A stretch of DNA of 64,000 nucleotides from Siphonodentalium dalli (Eukaryota; Mollusca; Scaphopoda; Gadilida; Siphonodentaliidae): assembly GCA_032622095.1 (NCBI GenBank), contig CP136064.1:5449512-5513511 (forward strand), read 5' to 3'. How positions within the stretch are numbered: position 1 is the first letter of the stretch; each line of letters begins with the position of its first letter. The notes below the pieces were generated by a model. It was not told where the DNA came from. It saw nothing but the letters and a program-made list of their open reading frames with translations, and ran no database searches. Shown one piece after another: positions 33,762 to 44,810 of this stretch. The translations under genes were made by a program, and so were the position numbers.

Positions 33762-34195
33762 CCTGGCTTGCGAACTCATTTTAGGTACTGGTCATGGGAA
33801 CTCATATACCAAATATCTTTGAAATCCATTGAGATTTGTGGAAATGAGCCCTGCATGGGACGTCGTCTATTTGCTATTTGGTAAATTCGACAAAAATAAT
33901 AAACAAAGTCCAATAACTCCGGTAAAAATATCTGGCCAGACCTGGCTTGCGAACTCATTCTAGGTAATGGTCAGGTGAACTCGTATACCAAATATCTTTG
34001 AAATCCGTTGAGATTTGTGGAAATGAGCCCTCCAGGGACGTCGTCTATTTGCTATTTGGTAAATTTGACAAAATTAATAAACAAAGTCCAATAACTCCGG
34101 TAAAAATATCCGGCCAGATTGCGAACTCATTCTAGGTAATGGTCAGATGAACTCATATACCACAAATCTTTGAAATCCGTTTACATTTGTTCAAG
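33762..34195. repeat. ~179-bp tandem repeat, 2.4 units
   Basis: TTGCGAACTCATT begins units at about 33768, 33947 and 34119. Each contains TACCAAATATCTTTGAAATC and AGTCCAATAACTCCGGTAAA. The third unit is cut where the 58-bp minisatellite starts. Confidence 0.9.
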
Positions 34196-34196
34196 T

Positions 34197-34935
34197 TATA
34201 AATCACCTATAGGTGTGTGATACCTGGTTAATGGACATTAATTATGTATAAATCCTTATAAATCACATAGGTGTGTGATACCTGGTTAATGGACATTAAT
34301 TATGTATAAATCCTTATAAATCACATAGGTGTGTGATACCTGGTTAATGGACATTAATTATGTATAAATCCTTATAAATCACATAGGTGTGTGATACCGG
34401 GTTAATGGACATTAATTATGTATAAATCCTTATAAATCACATAGGTGTGTGATACCGGGTTAATGGACATTAATTATATATAAATCCTTATAAATCACAT
34501 AGGTGTGTGATACCGGATTAATGGACATTAATTATGTATAAATCCTTATAAATCACATAGGTGTGTGATACCTGGTTAATGGACATTAATTATGTATAAA
34601 TCCTTATAAATCACATAGGTGTGTGATACCGGGTTAATGGACATTAATTATGTATAAATCCTTATAAATCACATAGGTGTGTGATACCTGGTTAATGGAC
34701 ATTAATTATGTATAAATCCTTATAAATCACATAGGTGTGTGATACCGGGTTAATGGACATTAATTATGTATAAATCCTTATAAATCACATAGGTGTGTGA
34801 TACCGGGTTAATGGACATTAATTATATATAAATCCTTATAAATCACCTATAGGTGTGTGATACCGGATTAATGGACATTAATTATGTATAAATCCTTATG
34901 AATCACCTATAGGTGTGTGATACCTGGTTAATGTA
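34197..34935. repeat. 58-bp minisatellite, about 13 units
   Basis: AGGTGTGTGATACC occurs at 34211, 34269, 34327 and so on every 58 bp to 34791, then at 34851 and 34911 (60-bp steps). The unit includes TGGTTAATGGACATTAATTA and TATAAATCCTTATAAATCAC. End units keep the palindrome CACCTATAGGTG; inner units have lost CT (CACATAGGTG). CTGG/CGGG variants mark sub-blocks. Confidence 0.95.
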
Positions 34936-34993
34936 CATAATTAATTATGTATACATTCTGTGATTGGAGTGTTGTTATGCTATGTCATGTCTT

Positions 34994-35439
34994 AAAGTCT
35001 GAATACAGTGTGTTTGACATTTAAAGAATGAGGTCCCCAGAGGGTGATTTTAGTGATGCTACCACACCATGGGCTAGCATAACCAAATTCACCCTCTGGG
35101 GACCTCATTCTTCTTATGCCTCATCTTCTGGGAAGTATCTATAGTCTCAAATTCACATTGTTTTTAGTTACTTTTTACCTTCTGTTCAGTTTCAATATCC
35201 CCAAATTTGCAGAAGATAAAATTCATAATTGAGGTGACTTAATGGGTGAACATCACTATTAAACTTCAAATGGGGAAATTCAATCTTATCCTAGGTCTCC
35301 CATAGTAATTGGTGCCTAAGCAGAATGAGATCACAGAGGGTGAATTTAGTGATGCTAGCCCACAGTGTCAGATAGCGTATTAAATTCACCCTCTGAGGAC
35401 CTCATTCTGCAAATGTCAGACACACTATATCCAGACTTG
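34994..35439 (+). mobile_element. Family A MITE, CCAGACTTG subfamily
   Basis: Left AAAGTCTGAATACAGTGTGT, right CACTATATCCAGACTTG. Two hairpins and core present. The TIR interior differs from the CAAGCCTTGAAATAG type, so at least two A subfamilies exist. Flanks TCATGTCT / CATGTTTT are too unlike to call a TSD. Confidence 0.85.
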
Positions 35440-35587
35440 CATGTTTTTGAGGTACAAGAGAGAGACATAAGAAAACTTATCCATAAAATGTCTCACTTCT
35501 GAGTCTTCTACGGTTTTGAGTTTTTTTTTTATCAAGGGAGGATCAAGGGAGGAGTGGCTTCTATCATAATCTGCTATTCCAGTGCCA

Positions 35588-35987
35588 TTAACCCTTTACC
35601 CAACAAACCGGCCAAAACCGGCCAAATAAAGCTTCAACAGCCTAAAATATCTTGGGTCTGTCTCAATAAAACCATACAAATATGGATATCATTGGAACCG
35701 GCTCATTGACCACATTGTGATGGTTTTAGTTATGCCCTGTGCCAATGCATTCTCTTATATATGCGAGTCAACCATAGGTCGCCTCGCATATATAAGAGAA
35801 TGCATTGGCCTAAAAATAATATTTTTTTAACACTTTTTACCATTTTTTCTTACATTCTTTAACAATTTTATAATTTTTAATGTGTTAAGCCAATGCATTC
35901 TCTTATATATGCGAGGCGACCTATGGTCGACTCGCATATATAAGAGAATGCATTGGCACAGGGCCGTTCTGTTGGGTAAAGGGCTAA
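35588..35987 (-). mobile_element. Family B piggyBac-like MITE, copy 6
   Basis: Left TTAA intact; right target site has mutated to CTAA (35984-35987). Both palindromes are present, with one base change in the first (GAGTCAACC). Confidence 0.9.
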
Positions 35988-36118
35988 TGTTCTGCCCAAA
36001 GTAACTGGGGTTATTATGCATTTATAACTCAGTAAAACCATAAACTGCACCACAATTAACAGTCTTGTGATGGCTGTGGCACCGCGATTAAATGTGGAAA
36101 GAAACTTTGGTTATATTC

Positions 36119-36296
36119 CTTGACTGGGGAACTTCAATCTGATCATAGGTCTCCAATAGCAGTTGAGGCCTAAGCAGAATGACGTCCCCAGAGGGTGAAT
36201 TTGGTGATGCTAGCCCACCGTGCATGGTATAGCATCACTAAATTCACCCTCTGCAGACCTCATTCTGTAAATGTGAGATGAACTATATGCTCTAAG
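36119..36296 (+). mobile_element. Family A MITE, right-end fragment
   Basis: Starts at the core phrase GACTGGGGAACTTCAATCTG and includes the right hairpin (36173-36270). Ends ATGTGAGATGAACTATATGC. Confidence 0.78.
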
Positions 36297-36349
36297 ATTT
36301 CCCTGATGTGTATAACATGTTATCATAATAAATAAGTTAAATAAGAATA

Positions 36350-36586
36350 TACAGTAATGCCCTAAATAATCGACTCCTTAACCACAGCAGAATTATTGGT
36401 AATTTTTCAGGATTTAGTCGGAAATATGGCTTGTTGCCATTCATCGGAAAGCTCTCAGTGAGAGCTTTCCGATTAATGTGAGAGCTTTCCGATTAATGGC
36501 AACAAGCCATATTTCCGACTAAATCCTGAAAAAATACCCATAATTCTGCTGTGGTTAAGGAGTCGATTATTTAGGGCATTACTGCA
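36350..36586. mobile_element. Family C MITE, complete
   Basis: TACAGTAATGCCCTAAATAA to GGGCATTACTGCA. Both ~100-bp arms are present; the GAGAGCTTTCCGATTAATG segment is repeated at the centre. Confidence 0.92.
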
Positions 36587-36594
36587 TGCTAATA

Positions 36595-37195
36595 CTGTAC
36601 ATACTAGTCAAGAGGTAATTCAAGCTTTATATGGAAGAGAATGAACTATTTTCTGGTTCGATGGAATCACAAAATAACTAGTACAGTATATATGAATGTG
36701 TATATTTGTTATCAAAATATATAAATAAATAACAAATTTCATAGAAAAAATGCTTCTTTCAAGTAAAATTAAAGTATGCTCTGTAGATATGTAAGTTAAA
36801 TTAGAAAATATTCATACTAGTCAAGAGGTACTCAGAGCTTTATATGGAAGAGAATTAACTATTTCCTGGTTCGGTGGAATCACTAAATCCATGTGTGTTG
36901 TATAGTATCTATAACTAGTACAGTATATATTAATGTTATTTGTTATCAAAATAAATAAATAAATAAATAACAAATTTCATAGAAAAAATGCTTCTTTCGA
37001 ATAAAATTAAAGTATGCTATGTAGATAAAGTAAGTTAAATAAGAATATATTATAATACTGTACATACTGGTCAAGAGGTACTTCAAACTTTATATGGAAG
37101 AGAATAAAGTATTTCCTGGTTTCGGTGAAATCACTAAAATCCAATTGTACACTAATCCACGTGTGTAGTATAGTATATATTACTAGTACAGTATA
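36595..37195. repeat. ~213-250 bp tandem repeat, 2.5 units
   Basis: CATACTAGTCAAGAGGTA-like starts at 36600, 36813 and 37063, followed by CTTTATATGGAAGAGAAT, ACTAGTACAGTATATAT and AACAAATTTCATAGAAAAAA. Spacing is uneven because of indels in the AT-rich part. Confidence 0.85.
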
Positions 37196-37617
37196 TATTA
37201 CTATAAGTATAGTGCCCTTAACATGTAAATGTCAGCATTCTATCCTCAACCGTAATCATTCCTGTAAGGACATTAAAACAATGAAGCGTTGGATGATCTG
37301 ACAACAGGGGCCTGACATCAGTGATATAGCTGGCAATCGAATTTCCGCTCAGGAGTATAATAGTGTCCTCTATTCCTTATTATTGGGGAAAGTCCATGAT
37401 AAGAGACCTGTGAAGCTTAATTAAAGAGTAGGTATCCAATTAACGGGTCTGTATACTGTAAACGGCCACGCTAAACTAGAAATCAATAGTGTGCGGTCAG
37501 AAGGAGCATGTCCCACCTGTCACTGTGGCAATGGTTTTCAGATAGTGTACAGGTCTTATACATAATCCATTAACCCTATTAACACGCCCTGGGGTGTCTT
37601 GGGCAACTGTTGAATAG
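37196..37617. other. Low-copy stretch, nothing recognised
   Basis: No open frame of note, no repeat of other parts of the window and no RNA signature. Confidence 0.35.
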
Positions 37618-38141
37618 CAAGCCTGGATATGGTATGTCTGTCATTTGATGAATGAGGTCCCCAGAGGGTGAATTTAGTGACACTATTCCAATTTGGCAGA
37701 CAAAGACTCAGATTGAAGTTCCAAAAAGGTGAATATTGTGATGTACACCAATTGGGAACCTCGATTATGCAATGTGTCATCTGCCAATTTGGGGATATCG
37801 AGAAACAAAACTAAAAAAGAAATAGAATCTATGTGAAGAAGTTTCTATTGAAATTTGATAATAATGAAACTCTCAGAGAAAATGAGGCCATAGCAGAATG
37901 AGGTCCCCAGTGGGTGAATTTAGTGATGCTACACCCCTATGCGGGATAGCATCACTAAATTCACCCTCTGGGGGACCTCATTCTGCAAATGACAGTTACA
38001 GTAATGCTCTAAGTAATCGACTTCTTAACCACAGCAGAATTATGGGTAACTTTTTAGGATTTAGTCGGAAATATGGCTTGTTGCCATTCATCGGAAAGCT
38101 CTCGATTACTTAGAGCATTACTGTACATATTCTCAGGCTTG
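37618..38141 (-). mobile_element. Family A MITE with a C element in its right TIR
   Basis: Runs from CAAGCCTGGATATGGTATGT to TTCTCAGGCTTG. The left hairpin has lost its inner half (GTGAATTTAGTGACACTATT then core). Core is the variant type with GAAGTTTCTATTGAAATTTG. The right TIR is split at 37997 by family C. Confidence 0.85.
37997..38125. mobile_element. Family C MITE inserted at TA inside family A
   Basis: AAATGACAGT-TA-CAGTAATGCTCTAAGT... ends GAGCATTACTG-TA-CATATTCTCAG, so TA is duplicated around it. The left arm is ~100 bp but the right arm only ~25 bp (GATTACTTAGAGCATTACTG), a one-sided deletion derivative. Confidence 0.92.
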
Positions 38142-38208
38142 TTGACATTGTTGAGTGTTCCCACCGAGGGACCATCCTAGATGTTTGAAATTGAGTATAG
38201 TGACTTCT

Positions 38209-38665
38209 GTCCAATAGTACATAAGATAGTAGATATATATATATAGTTTGATATGTTCCCAGATCTAGGATAAACTTTCCCCAGTGGTTGTAACTGCTAA
38301 GTTTAAATGTATATAGGTAAGCACAATATGTGGGAGATATAAATGATATAGTATACATAGAACATACAAGCACAATTAAATAAGATCATATCCTTAATTG
38401 GTTATTACTGATAGTAACCATTGTTTAGTCAAATCAGTATCATCCTATAGTAAACAATAGTCACATCATAGACAAGGGGTATCATGACATCTCAGACCTT
38501 ATTTGGCTACATGATACCTCACCTCTTGGAGTAACTACTGGTGTCTAAGAGATACACACTCACTTCCGCTTAAACCCATTGAACCACCTCTGTTCATCTA
38601 CATGTACATATTGTGCTTACCTGCAGTGCACGTTATTGAAATATAAAAGTATAAAACCTCTGGAC
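38209..38665. repeat. Segmental duplicate, copy 1 (B-free)
   Basis: Homologous to 40174-40985 from GATAAGATAGTAGATA-like sequence through ATGTTCCCAGATCTAGGATA to GTTATTGAAATATAAAAGTA. Contains CTTAAACCCATTGAACCACC with intact TTAA at 38570-38573, which is the empty site for the B copy at 40552. No gene recognised. Confidence 0.92.
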
Positions 38666-38759
38666 ATGATTTTCAAGGGCATTGCACTCCATTATCGAAC
38701 CTCCATTAGTCATTAGCAGCCCTACAGTCATTAGCAGCCCTCGGCTATCACCTCGGGCC

Positions 38760-39161
38760 TTAACCCTTAATACCCAACAAACCGGCCAAAACAGGCCAAA
38801 TAAAGCTTCAACAGCCTAAAATATCTTCGGTCTGTCTCAATAGAACCATACAAATATGGATATCATTGGAACCGGCTCCTTGACCACATTGTGATAGTTA
38901 CAGTTATGTCCTGTGCCAATGCATTCTCTTATATATGCGAGTCGACCATAGGTCGCCTCGCATATATAAGAGAATGCATTGGCCTAAAAAAAATCTTTTT
39001 TTAACACTTTTTACCATTTTTTCTTACATTCTTTAACAATTTTATAATTTTTAATGTGTTAAGCCAATGCATTCTCTTATATATGCGAGGCGACCTATGG
39101 TCGACTCGCATATATAAGAGAATGCATTGGCACAGGGCCCTTCTGTTGGGTAAAGGGTTAA
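38760..39161 (-). mobile_element. Family B piggyBac-like MITE, copy 7
   Basis: TTAA-flanked full copy. The left TIR carries CCCTTAATACCCAACA, an extra AA-containing change relative to CCCTTTACCCAACA. Confidence 0.92.
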
Positions 39162-40173
39162 CGCCCGAGAAAATCATGTTATTTATATTGTTCTTATCAA
39201 GTAATTATTGTTTGTAGATGTTTTTATTCGTCAGCAAAGGTACTGATGACTATCGTCTCCAAACGGGAGTGTTATATTTCATGACTGGAGCTGCGCTGGT
39301 GCAGCATTGAATATAATGTGCCAGTGCATTCTCTCATATATATATACTGTCTCCCATAGGGAGCCTTGCATATATAAGAGAATACACTAGCTTAAAAGGT
39401 CAATGTAATTATTGTTAGGCCAATGTATCCCCTACAACTCACAGCTCTCACAATGTGTCAGTTCATCACTCCCTCTATGGAGTTTGGTTAAAGAAATTTA
39501 AAAACAAATTCATTTGTGAAGCATATTAAATTTTCAAACGGGATTACTAATAGAGCGCAGTGAAAGTGTTCATGATTTCGTTTCGTTTCGGTTTGATAAA
39601 TATTGTTGGCATTTTTAAAAACCCGAAAAATATGAAATAAAATCTTGTCATTCTCCCACAATTACGATATAAAATGCTGCTATCCTCTCACAATTATGTT
39701 TGGGTATTATTAATAGTTATTAGGGTCATGAAGTGAACATAAAGACTCCATATTTCAACCTTTGTTTCATAAGTTTAATTGACATATTACATCTCTCCTA
39801 TTTTCGTTCTATAGCGACTCCTGTCGTAGTACTGTTCAATTTAAGTTTTGTAGACTCACTTCGCCCTATAGAACGGCCACTTCGCCTTATTTTGATAGTA
39901 GGGCGAAGTCATTTCGCCCTGAAAATATGGTCTAGGCTGGTCCCTGCATGGGAGACTCACATATTGATATATAAGAGAATGCACTGACTTACAGGGTCAA
40001 GGTAAATATATTTAGACCAATGTATTATCTAATATATGCAAGTCTCCCTAGACTCGCATATATAAGAGAATGCATTGGCACAGGGTTTTCGCAAATTTTC
40101 AGGAAGCTCCAATCATCAAAGGGTTAAAGACATTTTCAGTGATAAATGGACTGAAAACAGTCTTCAAGTGAAG
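39162..40173. other. Decayed G-type hairpin pieces in AT-rich sequence
   Basis: 39280-39410 has GAGCTGCGCTGGTGCAGCAT followed by a hairpin of the GCATTCTC..GTCTCCCATAGGGAGC type. 39940-40125 holds two more arms (GAGACTCACATATTGATATA; ATATGCAAGTCTCCCTAGAC) with AATGCATTGGCACAGGG, then CATCAAAGGGTTAA. TTCGCCCTATAG at 39853 and CTATAGTAGGGCGAAG-like sequence at ~39893 form a small inverted pair. No gene recognised. Confidence 0.6.
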
Positions 40174-40985
40174 TGTCCGATAGTACAATAAGATAGTAGA
40201 TATAGTTTGATATGTTCCCAGATCTAGGATAAACTTTCCCCAGTGGTTGTAACTGCTAAGGTTAAATCTATATAGGTAAGCACAATACGTGGGAGATATA
40301 AATGATATAGCATAATAACATACAAGCATAATTTATAAGTTCATATCCTTAATTGGTTATTACTGATAGTAACCATTGTATAGTCGATGGATGATCAAAT
40401 CAGTATCATCAAACAATAGTATGATACAAGTCATAGACAAGGGTATCATGATAACTCAAACCTTATTTGGCCGCATGATACCCCAACTCTTGGAATAACT
40501 ACTTGTGTCTAAGAGATACAGACTCACCCCCCCCCCCCCCCCCCCCCCCGTTTAACCATTTACCCAACAGAAGGGCCCTGTGCCAATGCATTCTCTTATA
40601 TATGCGAGTCGACCATAGGTCGCCTCGCATATATAAGAGAATGCATTGGCTTAACAATAAAAATTATAAGGCCAATGCATTCTCTTATATATGCGAGGCG
40701 ACCTATGGTCGACTCGCATATATAAGAGAATGCATTGGCACAGGGCATAACTATAACCATCACAATGTGGTCAATGAGCCGGTTCCAATGATATCCATAT
40801 TTGTATGGTTTTATTGAGACAGACCGAAGATATTTTAGGCTGTTGCAGCTTTATTTGGCCGGTTTTGGCCAGTTTGTTCGGTAAAGGGTTAAACATTTGA
40901 ACCACCAATACCTCTGTTCATCTACCTATTGTGCATACTGGCATTACATGTTATTGAAACATAAAAGTATAAAATCTCTGGGCTC
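40174..40985. repeat. Segmental duplicate, copy 2 (with B insertion)
   Basis: Second copy of the 38209 segment, interrupted by a run of 23 Cs (40527-40549) and family B copy 8. Outside these, the copies align with small indels. Confidence 0.92.
40552..40892 (+). mobile_element. Family B piggyBac-like MITE, copy 8, with empty site
   Basis: TTAA at 40552-40555 and 40889-40892; the empty counterpart is the single TTAA at 38570. This 341-bp copy has a shortened spacer between palindromes (ACAATAAAAATTATAAGG). TIRs are slightly mutated (CCATTTACCCAACA; TGTTCGGTAAAGGG). Confidence 0.95.
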
Positions 40986-41028
40986 TTCATTGTTCCGGTA
41001 CACAGCCATCTTCACACTTACAGTAATG

Positions 41029-41238
41029 CCCTAATTAATCGACTCCCTAACCACAGCAGAATTATGTGTAACTTTTCAGGATTTAGTCGGAAATATGGCT
41101 TGTTGCCATTCATCGGAAAGCTCTCCTCCCCGAGAGCTTTCCGATGAATGGCAACAAGCCATATTTCCGACTAAATCCTGAAAAGTTACACATAATTCTG
41201 CTGTGGTTAGGGAGTCGATTAATTAGGGCATTACTGTA
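41029..41238. mobile_element. Family C MITE, complete and near-perfect palindrome
   Basis: TACAGTAATGCCCTAATTAA to GGGCATTACTGTA, with ~100-bp arms and the centre CTCTCCTCCCCGAGAG. Arms share private changes such as CTAACC and GTGTAACTT, so they are co-derived, implying snap-back origin or arm homogenisation. Confidence 0.94.
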
Positions 41239-41477
41239 CCTGGACAACTTCTCCCTATCTGTTTATTTTGGGAGATGTAGGCAGCTATTAGGGAGAAGTC
41301 ATAAAGGCATCCCATTATCAGACTTCTATGATTCAATAAGTATTATGCAATGTCAGAGCTCATTTATACCCCCCCCCCCCACCACTATAATAAGTAATTA
41401 ACACCATTATAATCAGCAAATACACTTCAAATACACTGTTTAGGGACATACAAGGACAAAATAGGGAGAAGTGACAC

Positions 41478-41890
41478 ATTTTAGGGAGAAGATATCTCCC
41501 AAGTCTCCCTCCAGGTTGGTCCCTAGTCCTACCCCCATCACACTGCACTGTCTGGCCCTGCCCCACTGCATTGTCTGGCCCTGCCAATCTGTACTGTCTG
41601 TCTGTGCCCTTCTACACTGTCTGGCCCTGTCCCTCTGCAATGTCTGGCCCTGCCCCTCAGCACTATCTGGCCCTGCCTCTCTGCATTGTCTGGCCCTGCC
41701 AATCTGTACTGTCTGCATGTCTGTGCCATTCTACACTGTCTGGCCCTGCCCCACTGCATTATCTGGCCCTGCCTCTCTGCACTGCCTGGCCCTGCCCCTC
41801 TGCACTGTCTGGCTCTGCCCCTCTGCCCCTCTGCACTGTCTGCATGGCTCTGTCCCTCTGCACTGACTGGCACTGCCTCTCTGTACTGGG
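41478..41890 (+). repeat. ~23-bp minisatellite
   Basis: Repeats of CTGCACTGTCTGGCCCTGCC plus CNN with variants (AATCTGTACTGTCTG). A ~115-bp higher-order copy (CCAATCTGTACTGTCTG..CTTCTACACTG) appears at 41583 and 41699. Open frames on both strands are repeat artefacts. Confidence 0.93.
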
Positions 41891-42240
41891 TAGAGGAGTG
41901 GTAAGTACATGAGGACTATGGGGACTGGCCCTGCCCCTCTGTAATGGGTAGAGGAGTGGTAAGTGCATGTTGTCTATGGGACTGGCCTTGCCCCCCCCCC
42001 CCCAGCACTTTCCTTACTCCCACCTAATGCACTGCCTGGCCCTGACAATCTGTACTGACTGGCCCTGCTTCTCTGTACTGGGTAGAGGAGTGGGAAGTAC
42101 ATGAGGACTATGGGGACTGGCCCTGCCCCTCTGTAATGGGTAGAGGAGTGGTAAGTGCATGTTGTCTATGGGACTGGCGTTGCCCTTCTGTAATGGGTAG
42201 AGGAGTGCTAAGTACATGAAGACTAGGGACTGACCTTCCC
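41891..42240 (+). repeat. ~57-60 bp and longer tandem block
   Basis: CTGTAATGGGTAGAGGAGTG and AAGTGCATGTTGTCTATGGG alternate with AAGTACATGAGGACTATGGG. The whole 41875-41975 block recurs at 42070-42170. A C-run lies at 41991-42003. Confidence 0.85.
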
Positions 42241-42957
42241 CGCACTTTCCTTGCCCCCACCTAATGCACTGATTAAGGGCAGACTATCATAATATGCGTA
42301 GAAGACATAACCTGAGGTAGAAGACAATTCTAGTTGATTCCGTGCCATTAGCAATTATCTAAATTATCCATATCTGTCTTGAGGACTATTGAGTTGCGCT
42401 GGTGACACCTGTGTGATGAGTTTCTAGCTACCAAATGGCAGACTTTAATTAGCACTTCCAGTATCGGGGATGACATACAAATATATCACAGCCTTAAAAG
42501 TGCCAACCGCTTGGTCGTTTTAATGATGCCTTCAGGAGAACAATCTCCACGTTCTTCGAGCAAATTGGAATTTTGTTGGGTTCACGTAATACTCTAAAGA
42601 GTTCCATCGACATTCGGTTCTATGCGAATTGTTCATGCAAACAGGTTATTTACTTTATTCGCTTCAAAGAGCATGGGTTGAATTGCGAATTTTCAAAGTT
42701 TTTTATTTATGTATGGTGGAATCGTCCTACTCACACACGATGGCTTTGAAGAGCTCATGCGAGCGGTTGTTTTTACTGATAAATTAAGCAAAAGTTCTTG
42801 ATATTCCCACGTAAATTGGACTTTATAATGGTTCTGATTAGTCTAAGAAATAGATTAGCATCTGAAATTCTGCCTGTGCCTTCAAGGGTAAATTTGCAGT
42901 CAGTCTAATTCCTATGGTTTTATAAGCACTGTTGAACAGACTCATTTTACGTGGGAC
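42241..42957. other. Low-copy stretch, nothing recognised
   Basis: Non-repeated within the window, with no long frame and no RNA signature. It is one of the longer apparently unique stretches (about 700 bp). Confidence 0.35.
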
Positions 42958-43108
42958 TACAGTAAATGCCCTAAGTAATCGACTCCTTAAACACAGCAGA
43001 ATTATGGGTAACTTTTCAGGATTTAGTCGGAAATATGGCTTGTTGCCATTCATCGGAAAGCTCTGATCTGCTGTGGTTAAGGGGTCGATTATTTAGGGCA
43101 TTACTGTA
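42958..43108. mobile_element. Family C MITE, right arm truncated
   Basis: TACAGTAAATGCCCTAAGTA, full left arm to AAAGCTCTGA, then only TCTGCTGTGGTTAAGGGGTC..GCATTACTGTA. Confidence 0.9.
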
Positions 43109-43197
43109 ATTTTAACTTTTCAACACCAGCAGTGGAAGGGGGGGTGATTTTTCCATAATTTTCGATGGTAAAAAGATGCCATTTTCCATAACTTTTC

Positions 43198-43562
43198 CAG
43201 GCCTGGAAACAGTGTGTCATTTGCAGAATGAGGTCCACAGAGGGTGAATTTAATGACCGTATCCCACATAGCAGGCTAGCATCACTAAATTCACCCTCTG
43301 GGTACCTCATTCTGCTTAGGCTTTATTTCTGCTGTATAGTTTCTTTGTTATCAAATTTCTATAGATTCTATTTCTCTTTTAGTTTAGTTTCTCTATATCC
43401 CCAAATTGGCAGACGACACATTGCATAATCGAGGTTCCCAATGGATGTACATCACAATATTCATCATTTGGGAACTTCAATCTGAGTCTATGTCTCCCAT
43501 AGTAGATGAGGCCATACAGAATGAGGTCCCCAGAGGGTGAATTTAGTGATGATAGCTCGAAC
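43198..43562 (+). mobile_element. Family A MITE, right end lost
   Basis: CAGGCCTGGAAACAGTGTGT, left hairpin (43223-43315), variant core to CATAGTAGATGAGGCCATAC, then half of the right hairpin ending GTGATGATAGCTCGAAC. Confidence 0.8.
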
Positions 43563-44072
43563 TTTCGAGGATTTAAGTATATATATGAACGCAACAATCT
43601 GTGAAGGCTTACATGTAACTACATATAGTTTAACATTCCTCATGCTGTTACATAGACTTGAAGTAAACATGTACAGAAAATATAAGCACATCATCCAAAG
43701 ATATGGTACATCGTACAATTTATATAAGACTAATTTTCGTGCTTCTACCAAAATGGTTATTCCCCCCCCCCCCCCCCCCTTTCGACTTAGAATTTTTTCG
43801 CAACATGTATAATTTTGTCCGAGCTTTTATTCCTACATTTTTAGGTCAATTATGTGTCACTCAGATGTGTGGGGAAATAACAAATCAGAGGCGATCAAAT
43901 TGGATATAAATTTGTAAAAATTACTACCTTGAACAAGATTATTCTCTATTTCTATTCGATCACCCTGCTGGAGTGTTTCACATCACTTTAAACTTAAATA
44001 AAGGGTATATAATTCATAAATATGAACCTGTTTTTGTGCAAGTTACTTTTTGTGCAAGTTACTACATGTAGT
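43563..44072. other. Low-copy stretch with a poly-C tract
   Basis: A run of 18 Cs lies at 43762-43779. Otherwise AT-rich; nothing recognised. Confidence 0.35.
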
Positions 44073-44301
44073 TTAACCCTTTGAGTGCCAGGTTGATTTT
44101 TGTATCAACCCATATACCCTGTGCCAATGCATTCTCTTATATATGCGAGTCGACCATAGGTCGCCTCGCATATATAAGAGAATGCATTGGCCTAACAATT
44201 TTTTTTTTTTACAATTTTAATAATTTATTCTTATATTCTTAACAGACTTATTTTGTAGGTTTAGGGCCGATGAGATCGGCCCCTGGCACTCAAAGGGTTA
44301 A
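44073..44301 (+). mobile_element. Family F piggyBac-like MITE, single-hairpin copy 1
   Basis: TTAACCCTTTGAGTGCCAGG at the left, CCTGGCACTCAAAGGGTTAA at the right: a 20-bp TIR including the TTAA target. The interior has CCCATATACCCTGTGCCAAT and one ~66-bp palindrome (44122-44190) of the family B type, then an AT-rich linker and GGGCCGATGAGATCGGCCCC, a small subterminal hairpin. Length 229 bp. Confidence 0.92.
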
Positions 44302-44718
44302 AATTTCTCTGGCTGTTACATAGAGTAACAAATGTGTAGAGAAAACCATCACATCATCCAGAATACCGTATACTTCTCACATTCAATCATGAAATGGGGC
44401 GATTTACAACGCAGATATCGGGGCAATATGAGTCAATGAAAAGAAATTAGGTTGGAATGTCCGGCTCATGAGAATAATTCTCGTCTGGTTTCCGTCTGTC
44501 CCTCGGCTAATGAACTGTAAGAATCATCATTATACACGCGGAAATGGGGACCCAATCGACAACGGACTTCTAATTAGGCTTATAATACCGCTGATCCTCT
44601 GTTACTTCCTTTTATAGCCCTAATTATTGATGGTATGACATTTGAGGTGACTTGGCGGGACCGAACTGAAATGACCTTGCCTTATATATAATACAAGATA
44701 AGATGTTTTATTATGCCA
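44302..44718. other. Low-copy stretch, nothing recognised
   Basis: Unrepeated in the window. No convincing frame or RNA. Moderately balanced base composition compared with neighbours. Confidence 0.35.
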
Positions 44719-44810
44719 ATCAAGACGCCTATACAGGCATTATAATAACCCATCTGGAGTTGCGCTGGTGCAGCATTATGTCAATCAAGACACCTATACA
44801 GGCAGTATAA
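44719..44810. repeat. 55-bp tandem pair beside family G
   Basis: CAATCAAGACGCCTATACAG at ~44718 and CAATCAAGACACCTATACAG at ~44773, each followed by GCA.TATAAT. GAGTTGCGCTGGTGCAGCAT between them is a piece of family G. Confidence 0.75.

Noticed and set aside
34197-34935. CRISPR array
   Set aside because: Perfect tandem 58-bp repeats without unique spacers, in evident animal DNA with no cas genes.
41471-41912. Cys/Leu/Pro-rich frames of 110-130 codons
   Set aside because: Artefact of the ~23-bp minisatellite; open in several frames on both strands.
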